NCBI GenBank assembly: GCA_002254335.1
Contig: NIVA01000007.1
Coordinates: 1 to 35,608, forward strand
From: Bacteroidetes bacterium 4572_114
GTDB taxonomy: Bacteria > Bacteroidota > Bacteroidia > Bacteroidales > 4484-276
Reading direction: 5' to 3'
Length of the DNA: 35,608 nucleotides
Shown here: in pieces, positions 25,700-34,534 of the stretch
Position numbering within the stretch: position 1 is the first letter of the stretch
How the letters are laid out: every line of letters starts with the position of its first letter
Program-made: the position numbers and the translations under genes
Notes under the pieces: generated by a model
Database searches by the model: none
What the model was told of the DNA's origin: nothing
The model's input: only the letters and a program-made list of their open reading frames with translations

Positions 25700-26107
25700 T
25701 TAACCGCTGGTGCCCAATTCGTGATAAAATTTATTTACAGCGCCAGCAAGGTCTTCAAACACAACATAATGGTTTTCACATCCACTACGCGAGCATACAT
25801 TTACCTTGCCCCCTGTTTTAATATTCAACCCAACCATGGGCGCATCACAAATCTGGCACTTTATATCCCGCAAAAGGGATTTATTGCAGTGAGGGCAAAA
25901 GAATTCGAATGTCTCATCCTTCTCGGTGGAAATGTTGCTCTCGTGGCTATAGCATCCGTAAACAGAACATAACCAAAGTACTCCACGCTCTTTTTTACCA
26001 ACAATATTAATTTTAACACTGGCCTTGTCCCTAATAGGATGGTCTGCATCCATCATTGACTTGTCACAATGCGGGCATTTTACCTCTAATGATACAATAT
26101 GATTCAT
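25700..26107 (-). CDS. Uncharacterised zinc-ribbon protein within the hyp cluster
   Basis: The frame opens at 26152, but ATG 26107 is preceded by AGGAG eight bases upstream, one of the few clear Shine-Dalgarno sites here, giving 135 residues (MNHIVSLEVKCPHC start). Five Cys pairs are seen: C11xxC14, C47x4C52, C71xxC74, C84xxC87, C105x4C110. The arrangement CxxC...LCSVYGCYSH and CxxC...VCSRSGCENH suggests an internal duplication around a central CPHC knuckle. It ends in a helix (FEDLAGAVNKFYHEL). I recall similar proteins from anaerobic bacteria but know no function. It converges on hypE (24-base gap) and diverges from hypA, so a link to nickel or hydrogenase metabolism is only positional. Confidence 0.75.
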   Translation of the reverse strand: MNHIVSLEVKCPHCDKSMMDADHPIRDKASVKINIVGKKERGVLWLCSVYGCYSHESNISTEKDETFEFFCPHCNKSLLRDIKCQICDAPMVGLNIKTGGKVNVCSRSGCENHYVVFEDLAGAVNKFYHELGTSG

Positions 26108-26233
26108 ATTTTTTACTCCTAAATGATTTAATGAATAATAATTTTCTTTCAAAAACTGGCATAAAATTACACAAAGGAATCAACAAAAAAATATCTGGCC
26201 TATTTTTTCTGCTAATTTAATTTTATTTCAAAT

Positions 26234-26241
26234 TACTTTTG
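26234..26241 (+). promoter_or_regulatory. Candidate -7 box for hypA (TACTTTTG)
   Basis: TACTTTTG, 18 bases before ATG 26260. It overlaps the longer possible start at 26239 and so supports the shorter start. Confidence 0.55.
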
Positions 26242-26259
26242 CAAGCAAAAATTTTACTT

Positions 26260-26601
26260 ATGCACGAATTTTCAATAGCGGTAAATATGGTTGACATTGC
26301 CTTAGAGTATGCCGAAAAATCAAATGCTGCCAGGGTCAATGAAATTGAGCTTGAAATTGGCGAGCTTTCAGGTGTGGTTGACGATGCCATGGAATTTGCC
26401 ATGGAAGCAGCCATAAAGGGCACTTTACTAGAAAATGCCAAAGTAAAAATCGTAAAAATCCCGGGATTGGCCAATTGCAGATCATGTGGCAATGAATTTA
26501 AAATCGAAAATTTTTTTGATCCCTGCGCCAAATGCGGGGCCTACAACCCCGATATTATCAGCGGAAAAGAATTACGCGTAAAATCACTCAATATCGATTG
26601 A
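26260..26601 (+). CDS. hypA: Hydrogenase nickel incorporation protein HypA
   Basis: Start set at ATG 26260 because HypA must begin Met-His-Glu: His2 is a nickel ligand (MHEFSIAVNMVDIALEYAEK). The 113-residue protein has the ELEIGELSGVVDDAMEFAME core and a C-terminal zinc finger CRSCG ... CAKCG (roughly residues 73-94). It docks with HypB and the hydrogenase large subunit to deliver Ni. Size is normal for the family. Confidence 0.95.
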   Translation: MHEFSIAVNMVDIALEYAEKSNAARVNEIELEIGELSGVVDDAMEFAMEAAIKGTLLENAKVKIVKIPGLANCRSCGNEFKIENFFDPCAKCGAYNPDIISGKELRVKSLNID

Positions 26602-26629
26602 TAGAAATCGTTATTTTTGCCTATGATAA

Positions 26630-26668
26630 AATGAGGAAATGAGGAAATGAGGAAATGGTAAAATGAGA
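26630..26668. repeat. Octamer tandem repeat (gaggaaat)n between hypA and hypB
   Basis: Three copies of gaggaaat followed by looser variants, in the 151-base gap. Same style as the octamer array at 8296-8330. Confidence 0.8.
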
Positions 26669-26752
26669 GAATGATAATACACATTCAATCATTTTGTTCG
26701 TTTAATCATTCAAACATACAACAATAAATAGCAAATAATAAAACAATTCATT

Positions 26753-27751
26753 ATGTGCGGAACTTGCGGATGCGGACAAGCAGATGAGATAAAAATTTTT
26801 AAACCTGGCGAAGAGGAACATACACACACTTATGTTCATTCCCACGATCATAAACACGGGATAGAAACCCATGGCCATGAACATGACCATCAATATGCCC
26901 ATTTGCATAAAACAGATGGCCACAAACATACCCACAAACACGAGAGTGAACATGACCCCCACGACCATGATCACCAACATTTGCATGGGCATGTGCACAA
27001 AAACGATGAAGGTATTGATGTTGAAAACGGTCACGGACATCATCATGACCATCAAGACCATGATCATCATCACGACCATGATCACGATCATTCCCACGGA
27101 AGACAAGTTGTAATTGAACAGGATGCGCTACAACAAAACAAACTCAGGGCCGAAAGGAACCGCGGCTATTTTGAAGCCAAAAAACTCCTTGCCCTAAACC
27201 TGGTAAGTTCACCGGGATCGGGAAAGACCAGCCTGTTAGAAAAAACCATCAAGGCCCTAAAGGAAAAAACCAACATTTTTGTGATCGAGGGCGACCAACA
27301 AACCATGAACGATGCCAGCAGGATTGATGCGGCAGGGGCGCCTGTTGTTCAGATCAACACCGGCAATGGGTGCCATTTAGATGCCGAAATGGTCAACAAA
27401 GCCCTGAAAAAACTTGATATCAAAGGAGAAGGTATTTTGATGATCGAAAATGTTGGGAACCTTGTTTGCCCGTCACTTTTTGATCTCGGCGAAGCCCAAC
27501 GGGTGGTCGTTATAAGTGTTACCGAAGGTGATGATAAACCTTTGAAATACCCCACCATGTTTGAGACTTCCGATATTTGTATCATCAACAAAACCGACCT
27601 CCTCCCCTATGTTGATTTTGATGTGGAACGATCAAAAGAGTATGCCCTGCGGGTTAACCCCAGCCTGAAGTTTTTCGAGCTTTCGGTAAAAACCGGTGAA
27701 GGCATGAAGCCCTGGCTCGATTTTTTGGTTGAGGAATTGAAGAAGGTTTAG
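26753..27751 (+). CDS. hypB: Hydrogenase nickel incorporation GTPase HypB with very long His-rich tract
   Basis: The 332-residue SIMIBI GTPase releases nickel to HypA/hydrogenase. The N-terminal MCGTCGCG is the high-affinity Ni site. It is followed by ~95 residues of His-Asp/His-Glu/His-Lys repeats with about 37 histidines. Next comes the GTPase domain from ~115 on: P-loop VSSPGSGKTSLL, IEGDQQTMNDASRI, NTGNGCHLDAEMV, IENVGNLVCPS and NKTDLL. The His tract should store nickel or zinc; such tracts are known in some HypB proteins, but this one is at the long end. No hydrogenase structural gene follows. Confidence 0.95.
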   Translation: MCGTCGCGQADEIKIFKPGEEEHTHTYVHSHDHKHGIETHGHEHDHQYAHLHKTDGHKHTHKHESEHDPHDHDHQHLHGHVHKNDEGIDVENGHGHHHDHQDHDHHHDHDHDHSHGRQVVIEQDALQQNKLRAERNRGYFEAKKLLALNLVSSPGSGKTSLLEKTIKALKEKTNIFVIEGDQQTMNDASRIDAAGAPVVQINTGNGCHLDAEMVNKALKKLDIKGEGILMIENVGNLVCPSLFDLGEAQRVVVISVTEGDDKPLKYPTMFETSDICIINKTDLLPYVDFDVERSKEYALRVNPSLKFFELSVKTGEGMKPWLDFLVEELKKV

Positions 27752-28182
27752 CGAAATTTTGTTGCCAGGCAATTTTTGTAAAGACCATGAAAAAGGATAC
27801 TTAGCCTGATCAATTCATGCGTTTAGTTTGATGTAGCTGTGAGGTGTCAAAACTTGCAGATTTAGTAGTCTATTTCATCCAGCACATGCGGGATTGCAAC
27901 GAAGCAGATGCATTAAAATAAACGCAAACAACAAAAAGAAAAAAAAGGGCCTGCCCCGTAGCGAAACCTACTGGGGGGGGGACTGCCCTCAAGCTCATCA
28001 TTTCCCGATAGGTGTTGAGATTGCAAGAAATCCTGTATCAAAACCAAAGGCCATCATCGGAACTGGCCAAGAACACCACTTCTGCAATACTTGATTTTAC
28101 TGCTATTTCAGAGGGGTTGTAATGTTTTCGCAATTGGAGAAAGGGTGTACCTTGACCACAAGGTTTAAAAAGTTAATAGGAA

Positions 28183-28250
28183 TTGCATTGGTACGGAGCA
28201 CGTATGCTGAGAGGTGTGTGGGGGACAGCGGCGCGAGCCGCTTCCTACCC
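28183..28250 (+). ncRNA. Possible group II intron 3' end relic (domain V/VI-like)
   Basis: Bases 28227-28242 form a perfect 6-bp hairpin agcggc-GCGA-gccgct with a GNRA loop. The flanks ggggg (28220-28224) and cctaccc (28244-28250) can pair with a bulged A at 28247, as in the branch-point domain VI. The preceding tacggagcacgtatgctgag, then aggtgtgtg, resembles a degraded domain V. No reverse transcriptase and no 5' end were found. Confidence 0.4.
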
Positions 28251-28256
28251 GCTTAA

Positions 28257-28421
28257 AGTGAAATTGGGCTGGAAAAGTCTGGGATTTCAACACATTCTGC
28301 TTCTCTGGTTGCTGAATTATCAAAGAACGAATTAATTATTGTGAACAAAAAGAAAGGGGCAACGCAGACAAACCGATGCAAAGAAGGTGATTTTGAAAAA
28401 ATGCGTCCTGACGAAGCATGA
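28257..28421 (+). pseudogene. C-terminal fragment, possibly of an AAA/ABC-type ATPase
   Basis: A 54-codon stretch without a start reads GLEKSGISTHSASLVAELSK and ends FEKMRPDEA and TGA. Its place just ahead of a DUF4276-like start suggests the tail of the ATPase that usually precedes such genes. It begins right after the intron-like end, which may mark the exon border. Confidence 0.35.
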
Positions 28422-28453
28422 CTAAGCAATATGCTTAAAGGAGGAGGATTACC

Positions 28454-28617
28454 ATGGTTAAAGTCGGTTTCATTGTAGAAGGCACTCCGGATTTCATAAT
28501 TTTGTGTCACTCGTTAGAAACCTGCAAAAACAAAATGTCGATTATATTTTTACCATGATAGATCAAGATGACAAGGAAGAACAAAGGAAAAATGGAGGGG
28601 ACAGACCTCCTGATTGT
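28454..28617 (+). pseudogene. DUF4276-like (Toprim-type) fragment, frameshifted
   Basis: A GGAGGAGG ribosome site precedes ATG 28454. The protein starts MVKVGFIVEG, as DUF4276 proteins often do, but loses frame and stops at 28558. Another frame continues NVDYIFTMIDQDDKEEQ, which would be the acidic D-x-D motif of the same domain. The rest is missing. ATPase plus DUF4276 pairs are seen among anti-phage genes, so this may be a dead defence pair (inference). Confidence 0.35.
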
Positions 28618-28620
28618 CCC
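28598..28620. repeat. REP-like hairpin (gggaca/tgtccc)
   Basis: A 6-base inverted repeat inside gaggggacagacctcctgat, resembling the GGGGACAGACC palindromes associated with RAYT transposases. It lies at the broken end of the DUF4276-like fragment. Confidence 0.4.
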
Positions 28621-28690
28621 TTAGTCGTAGTAAATGAAATTAGTGTGAACAAAGTATATCTTTACAATAAACAAATTTAAAACATTTAAA

Positions 28691-31300
28691 ATGATTAGAT
28701 ATGTATTTTTTATAGTGACGTTATTTATCTTGTTTCTTCCGTCTTGCAAGCAAAATATCAATACGGGCCAAGATAACAATTGGTCGTCTTTCGAGACATT
28801 GAGTATTCCATTAGAAATTCGACAAGCAGAATTCGATAAAGGAAATATTGCCCCAAATTTCTCTTTCGAAGAAGGTGAAAACCTTGAAAAAACCGATACA
28901 TTGATCAAGAGCTTTAATTTAGAAAGTTGGACTGTTGTTGGAGATAATGTCCAGTGGGCCGATACAGTATCGATAAAGTATGATGCCGAAAGTGTTAGTT
29001 TAGGAAACAAAGCTATTAAAATAGAACGCAGGTGGGCCGATGTAAAAGATATCGACAACAAATCAAGCGGTGTGTTAAGCGATTTTATAGAAGTTGTTCC
29101 GGGTAATTATTTGTTCTATTTCGATGTTCGGATGTTAGATGTGCACCCGTCTTGCGACAGGTTAAATTCAAAATTAGGAACCGATATCGATGTTAGGATA
29201 AAATATTTTGATAAAGACAAGAAAGAAATCCCGGCAGGAATTTATTACGACTATTGGGGAAAAGATGTTGACAATGGATTTAAAGGTTTTGCGTTTTCTA
29301 ACTTCTATTATATGCCAGGATTTAACTGGGGAAAGGTTAAAGGCAGAACATTAAACTATCCTTTTTCAGAAGGCGATATGCCCGATGGTTGCAGATACGT
29401 AAAGCTATATTTAGGGTTTAAAGGAAGGGGAACTGTTTGGTATGACAATATCGATTTTAGGCTTTCAAAATGGAATTTCACCACCTTGGAAAGACTTTCT
29501 CCGATGTTTGAAAAAGAATATCAACTTACCAGTTTATTGGTCCCAAAACCAAAGAAAGTAGCAAGGCCCACCAATATCAACTTTTCTAATAAAGACATCT
29601 ATATTGTGCTCCCAAAGCTTGATGTAAATACCAATATTGCAGCTTCCAAATTGCTTAAAAAATACTTTACACAAGCCTCAATTGTTAAAGGGGATATAAA
29701 TGAAAATATAGAAAATGCTTTGGTTTTTAATATTGGGGAGACCCAACTTTATAAAGAAAATATCGATAAACTCGATATAACGGAAATAAGCGATAAGGAA
29801 CAAGGTTATATCATTCAAAAAATTGAAGCTGAGAACCAAATAATATTCTTAAAAGGGGGGGCGTCTGATATAGGGAATTATTATGCTGCAACTACAATTG
29901 TTCAGCTTATTGATAAAAAAACATCTACATATCAACACGCCAATATTGTAGATTATCCCGATTTTACAGGACGTTCGTATATAACCAATGTTTATAAAAA
30001 CAGATGGACTATCAATAAGGATACATCTTTAAGTTCAGAAGAAAAGCTTGAGAAAATTAATCAACTCGATAAAGATATTCAACAAGAATTATCGGGGGTA
30101 GGGCACTATGCTTTTTATAAAATAAATAAGGTTTATAATAATTATGCAAGTTTGGGCAAGCAATGGTGGGGGCCGGGCCAGTTTTTTACAGATTTATACG
30201 AAGGTTTAGGCAAAGAAAGCGAAAGGCTTGGCGTAATTAATCCTTGTGTAATGATTAATCCGTATTTTCATTTCGATTACGAAAGCGAAGAACGAAATCT
30301 GCCCGACAGTTTGCGGAACATTTTTTCTCATTCCAATCCAAAAGATATAAATAAGATTAAAAACCTTATTACAGAAGCAGTTAATAATAATACAAATACT
30401 GTAATGATTTGTGCCGATGATTTTGTGCCACATAGCGGAAGCACAAGGGGGATTTACGCTTTGTTTACCGATGCCGATAAAAAAGCATATTTCAATATGG
30501 CCCATGCACAAAGCGATATGATGAACGATTTGCGGACTTGGTTAGATAAAACTAACCCAGAAGTTAGATTAGAGTTTTGCCCCGCACCTTATCTAAACCA
30601 GTTTATAGATTACGGACAAGGTAGTGCAGAAGCGTTTTTCCGGGATTTAGTTTCACATGCACCCGAGGATATGGCAATAATTTGGACGGGCAATACCGTG
30701 CGTTCGCTTTGCTACGATATGGCCGATATAAAGCGTTATTCCGATTTAATAGGGCGCAAACCAATGCTTTGGGACAATACGCCGTATGCAAGGGAATTAG
30801 AAGGTCAATACGGGGGTTATCCTGCTCATTATCCTGGCAAAGCTGTAATGTGTAATTTGTTCGAGCCTTACGATATTATTGTGCCCAAAGATTTCCATAA
30901 AATTATGGACCCGCATATATACTCCAACCAGACAGGTTTTACAGAAAGGCACAAAATTAAATATGCCACTTTTGCCGATTTTGCGTGGAATTGTAACGGT
31001 TATGATGCCGACTTTTCTTTATACAAAACCCTTGTGGGGATATTCGGAAAAGACGATGCTTTAAAATTATTACAATTTAATGACAACTATTATAAACTTA
31101 TTTCAATTTGGGCAAAAATACGAAACGGAAAAGAAGATGCCAAAGAGGATAAACCCTATCTAATTGAAGGACTGGACAAAGAAAAGGCCACAGTTTATAT
31201 CGAAAACCTTAATAGAATATATTTGAGTTTGGAGCAGTCTATTTCGAATAAAAGACTGTTAGATGAGCTTAAAAAAACTATGGACAGATTTAGCACCTGA
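28691..31300 (+). CDS. GH84-like beta-N-acetylglucosaminidase lipoprotein
   Basis: The 869-residue protein has a lipoprotein signal (MIRYVFFIVTLFILFLPSC). A ~250-residue beta-sandwich region follows, then a GH20b-like domain (LLVPKPKKVARPTNINF, about 290-420), and a TIM-barrel. The catalytic Asp pair candidate is D576-D577 in MICADDF. WTG at 665 (IIWTGNTVRS) and WDN at 694 (PMLWDNTPYARE) are the GH84 substrate-pocket motifs. GH84 enzymes remove GlcNAc from O-GlcNAc proteins, hyaluronan or mucin. Divergence from described members means another N-acetylhexosaminidase-like activity is possible. The gene is A/T-richer than the hyp cluster; a beta-helix protein gene follows in the same direction. 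Confidence 0.7.
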   Translation: MIRYVFFIVTLFILFLPSCKQNINTGQDNNWSSFETLSIPLEIRQAEFDKGNIAPNFSFEEGENLEKTDTLIKSFNLESWTVVGDNVQWADTVSIKYDAESVSLGNKAIKIERRWADVKDIDNKSSGVLSDFIEVVPGNYLFYFDVRMLDVHPSCDRLNSKLGTDIDVRIKYFDKDKKEIPAGIYYDYWGKDVDNGFKGFAFSNFYYMPGFNWGKVKGRTLNYPFSEGDMPDGCRYVKLYLGFKGRGTVWYDNIDFRLSKWNFTTLERLSPMFEKEYQLTSLLVPKPKKVARPTNINFSNKDIYIVLPKLDVNTNIAASKLLKKYFTQASIVKGDINENIENALVFNIGETQLYKENIDKLDITEISDKEQGYIIQKIEAENQIIFLKGGASDIGNYYAATTIVQLIDKKTSTYQHANIVDYPDFTGRSYITNVYKNRWTINKDTSLSSEEKLEKINQLDKDIQQELSGVGHYAFYKINKVYNNYASLGKQWWGPGQFFTDLYEGLGKESERLGVINPCVMINPYFHFDYESEERNLPDSLRNIFSHSNPKDINKIKNLITEAVNNNTNTVMICADDFVPHSGSTRGIYALFTDADKKAYFNMAHAQSDMMNDLRTWLDKTNPEVRLEFCPAPYLNQFIDYGQGSAEAFFRDLVSHAPEDMAIIWTGNTVRSLCYDMADIKRYSDLIGRKPMLWDNTPYARELEGQYGGYPAHYPGKAVMCNLFEPYDIIVPKDFHKIMDPHIYSNQTGFTERHKIKYATFADFAWNCNGYDADFSLYKTLVGIFGKDDALKLLQFNDNYYKLISIWAKIRNGKEDAKEDKPYLIEGLDKEKATVYIENLNRIYLSLEQSISNKRLLDELKKTMDRFST

Positions 31301-31387
31301 ATTTTTACACGATTTGGCAATTGGACAAAAACAGATAAAATGTATATAAAAAAAAGAAACACATTAAACCAACTAATTTTAAAAACA

Positions 31388-32891
31388 ATGAAAATTATTA
31401 CATTTCTATTATCTCTTCTATTAATCGGAAATTTTATTTATGGACAAACAACAATAGAAGATGGAGAAGAAGTTTCAGGGGTTTGGACAGTAGCAAATTC
31501 ACCTTATACTGTTATGGGAGAAGCAATTATTCTGCAAGATGAAACTTTAACAATTGAAGCAGGTGTGGAAGTAAAATTTAAGATCGGTTGCACAGGGGAC
31601 AGAGCTTGACCCAATAGTATTTACCCGCGATGGAAGTGAAGGAAACTGGGGGATTATTTATTTTAGCGAAACATCTGACGCAACAACCATTATCGAATAT
31701 TGTGAGATTGAATACGGTAAGTGGGTAGAAAATTTAATTGTAGAACAGGCATATTTTTACGGGGCAGTTTCTTTTTACGAAGCAGGAGCAATTATAAACA
31801 ACAATATATTTACAAATAATTCAGGTGCAGGAATAGCTTGTTACTCAAATTCAAACTGTACCATAACAAACAATGAGCTTTCGTATAACAGCTATGGGGT
31901 TTCCTGCGAATATTCAATTCCAAATATAACAGATAACACTGCTTCAAACAACACATCTTATGGGTTTTCATTTGAACATTGTACAGTTGGAACTGTTTGC
32001 AATAACATAATTACTGAGAACAATGCAGCAGGCATTGAATGCAATGGTTCGGAAGTTACTATTAGTTATAATTTAATTGACAATAATGGGGTAGGTGGAA
32101 TTTATATATTGTTCGGCGACAATTCAAATATTATTAATAATACAATAAGTAATAACGGACGCGGTATTTATGTTAATGAAAATTCTACACCAAAAATAAT
32201 TGGTAATGCAATTGTAAATAATATTAATGCTATGTATTGTTCAACAAATGCGGATGTAACAATTACAAATACCACAATTTCATATAGTTCCGATGTTGGG
32301 ATTCTATGTGATGCAGCAACATTAACTATAACTAATTCTATTCTCTGGTCAAATGGTGCACTTGCAGTTAACTCAAACAGTTCTGCAGATATCTCATATT
32401 CACTAATCGAAGGCGGTACACAAGGCAATATTCAATTTATAGAAGGTAATATTATTAACGAAGACCCATTATTTGTTAATCCTGCAAGTGGGGATTTCCA
32501 TCTGTCTGATAACTCACCATGTGTAAACGTTGGAAATAATGATGTTGAAGATCTTCCTGAAAATGATTTAGATGGAAACCAAAGAATACAAGGAGGTATT
32601 ATTGACATGGGATGCTACGAAACGTCTGTAATTTCCAGCATTGTACAAACGACAATAAACGAGGGCTTCACTATTTTTCCAAACCCAACAAACAGAATAA
32701 TAAACTTTGAATTTGCGGATAACAATATTGAAAAATTAATAATTTCCGACATAACAGGAAAAACAATAATTAAGAAAATAGACATACAACAAAACGAAAT
32801 GATTGATCTATCAAGTTTTGTGAAAGGTATTTATTTCATAAGTGTTCAAACAGAAGAAGAAGTTTACACAAAAAAAATAATTAAACGGTAA
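31388..32891 (+). pseudogene. Right-handed beta-helix protein with T9SS tail, frameshifted
   Basis: Start at ATG 31388 gives a clean signal peptide (MKIITFLLSLLLIGNFIYGQ). The first frame (to 31609) ends shortly after LTIEAGVEVKFK. From about 31590 a second frame stays open through 32891: AQGTELDPIVFTRDGSEGNW, then Asn-rich beta-helix coils (NNIFTNNSGAGIACYSNSN, ITDNTASNNTSYGFSFEH) and a T9SS type A tail (TIFPNPTNRIINFEFADN to the end). About 15-25 residues normally linking the two blocks are missing at the break. Intact relatives bind or degrade polysaccharides (parallel beta-helix, NosD/pectate lyase type). Either a real deletion or a sequencing error. Confidence 0.75.
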
Positions 32892-33215
32892 ACAGTTTTT
32901 AATGCAAGGCTATTGAAGTCATTACAGCATTTTCCGTGCATTGATATTTCGGTGCCCTGCACCTTTCGGTTAAACTCGTTTATTGTTTCTACAAATATTA
33001 TGGTGCTCTGCACCTACGATAGCCACAGAGTGGCGAAATCGTTGTGGAAAATGCAAGATATAGCATCACAAGAGGTGCAGGGCACCGAAATATAAATAAC
33101 GTGTTGGGTTTTTCAGCAAGCCCTATACGCTAACGAAGCATAAAGGAATGATGTTTTAAGAATCTTGTGCACAAGTAAAAAAACCCAGTTATACATCGAA
33201 TATTATTTTTTACAA
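32892..33215. other. Gene-free region made of REP-like palindromes and a dispersed repeat
   Basis: No gene. It contains the ggtgcNNNgcacc palindromes at 32944-33093 and one copy of an ~88-base direct repeat at 33130-33217 (see separate entries). Between them lies gttgggtttttcagcaagcc (33103-33122), reminiscent of an insertion-sequence end but unassigned. Confidence 0.6.
32944..33093. repeat. REPIN-like cluster: inverted 21-base repeats around ggtgc...gcacc palindromes
   Basis: The 21-base arm 32944-32964 is repeated perfectly in inverse at 33073-33093. Each arm contains the palindrome ggtgccctgcacc or its complement, and a third copy (ggtgctctgcacc) lies at 33002-33014. Two inverted REPs with a spacer are the structure of REPINs, which are moved by RAYT transposases in trans. 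No transposase lies here. Confidence 0.75.
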
Positions 33216-33217
33216 TC
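33130..33217. repeat. Diverged ~88-base direct repeat, copy A
   Basis: Aligns with 35157-35245 through ctaacgaa, gttttaagaat, and ttttttacaatc. It lies right at the 3' end of the DUF4143 ATPase gene. Confidence 0.65.
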
Positions 33218-34529
33218 AAAGTTGGTTTATACCCCAAATAGCGAAGGAGTTTGCAAAATACAGTGGAAGGAATACGATATTTTCATCCTTTAACCTTCCC
33301 ATTTTTCCGGCATGAAAAACAACTGAATAGCTGGGTTGATAACTGCTTCTGAAATGGTGCAGGCTCCTGAGTTTCCCGGATGGGCCATCCTTAACTTCAA
33401 CTGGAATAAAATCTCCGGCTTTGTGAAACAGGAAATCGATTTCAGCATTACTATTTTTTGCATCTCTTGCCCAATAATATAGCTGGTTTTTACCTGATGA
33501 TGCAAACTCTTGCCCCACAAACTGTTCGGCAAGTTGTCCACGGTAAATCGAGAGTAGGTTATCATGGTTCAGTGCTTCGCTGTAATCAATTCCTATTACC
33601 CTGTTCATTAACCCAATATCCAGGAAAACAGTTTTGAACTTTCTTTCAGAAGCATTGATTTCCAATGGCATTCCAGGGCTGGAAACAGCTTTTATCTTTG
33701 TTGCAATACGGGCCTTCAACAAACTTTCAAATGCTTTCTTGATGGTAGGGATGGTGTAATCTTTTGAAAAAGTGGTGTATTTTATTTGCTGGCCAACTTT
33801 TGCTGCCAGACCTGAAAACACTGTGTTCAGGCAATTTATATCCGTTTTCGGTTTATACTTGTTAAAATCCAATTTGTAAGTTTCAATGATCTCATCCTGT
33901 ACTTCTGTAGCAGTTTTTATTGATTTTGTTTCCGAATAAACCTTTACACATTCAGGCATTCCACCAACCAACCAATAAGTTCGAAGTTGGCTGATGAGAT
34001 AATTATGGATAGGTTCGGAAACATTGCTAATTGGTTGCCTACAAAGTCCGGCAGCTTTATTGTTCCCCTGGGCAAGCAGAAATTCAGAAAAATCCATTGG
34101 AAAAACTTCCATCGTTTGAATGCGCCCTACCGGAAAGGAGATTTCGCTATAAACAAATTCAAGCAAGGAGCCGGCAGCAATTACATGCAACCCTGGTTTC
34201 TTTTCATAAAAATAGCGCAACGACATAATTGCCCTGGGGCATATCTGGATTTCATCAAAAAAAACCAGCGATTCAGACTCTATTATATGCTGCCCCATCC
34301 TGATTTCAAGTTCCGAGCAAATTTTTTCAGGGTCTAAATCCCCATCAAACAATGAAATTAAGTCTGGTTTTTCTTCAAAATCAACCTTTATTAGATTTTT
34401 AAATAATTCTTTGGCAAGGGATTCAACGAGCCATGTTTTGCCAACCTGCCTTGCACCCCTCAATAGTAAAGGCTTTCGCCTTTCTTTTGTAGCCCATTCT
34501 TTCAAATCCAAAATGATGTATCTATCCAT
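33216..34529 (-). CDS. AAA ATPase with DUF4143 C-terminal domain
   Basis: The 437-residue protein has Walker A LLLRGARQVGKTWLV near residue 23, Walker B SLVFFDEIQ near 90, and a sensor stretch VIAAGSLLEF. A DUF4143 domain (about 230-400) has the PD-(D/E)XK-like EIDFLFHKAGDFIPVEVKDG. The family is common in Bacteroidota, often isolated and horizontally spread; its role is unproven, with defence or addiction-like functions suggested. Three phased 20-base repeats lie directly upstream. Its 3' end touches a dispersed repeat, so the unit may be a mobile single-gene cassette. Confidence 0.9.
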   Translation of the reverse strand: MDRYIILDLKEWATKERRKPLLLRGARQVGKTWLVESLAKELFKNLIKVDFEEKPDLISLFDGDLDPEKICSELEIRMGQHIIESESLVFFDEIQICPRAIMSLRYFYEKKPGLHVIAAGSLLEFVYSEISFPVGRIQTMEVFPMDFSEFLLAQGNNKAAGLCRQPISNVSEPIHNYLISQLRTYWLVGGMPECVKVYSETKSIKTATEVQDEIIETYKLDFNKYKPKTDINCLNTVFSGLAAKVGQQIKYTTFSKDYTIPTIKKAFESLLKARIATKIKAVSSPGMPLEINASERKFKTVFLDIGLMNRVIGIDYSEALNHDNLLSIYRGQLAEQFVGQEFASSGKNQLYYWARDAKNSNAEIDFLFHKAGDFIPVEVKDGPSGKLRSLHHFRSSYQPSYSVVFHAGKMGRLKDENIVFLPLYFANSFAIWGINQL

Positions 34530-34534
34530 TGCAA

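Larger units (their letters stand above)
27752..28690. other. 939-base gap filled with decayed elements
   Basis: No intact gene. From 27752 to about 28180 nothing identifiable is seen. After that come a group II intron-like 3' end (28183-28250), two fragments of an ATPase/DUF4276-like pair (28257-28617), and a gggaca/tgtccc hairpin (28598-28620). The region separates the hyp genes from the GH84-like gene. Confidence 0.6.

Noticed and set aside
26702..27106. Met/Val-rich open frame on the minus strand
   Set aside because: It is the antisense of the His-rich CAT/CAC codons of hypB, which read as ATG/GTG; not a gene.
27894..28094. 66-codon open frame between hypB and the relics
   Set aside because: Low-complexity Lys run, no start signals and no recognisable family; treated as non-coding.
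33103..33122. Insertion-sequence terminal repeat
   Set aside because: No matching second end and no transposase nearby.
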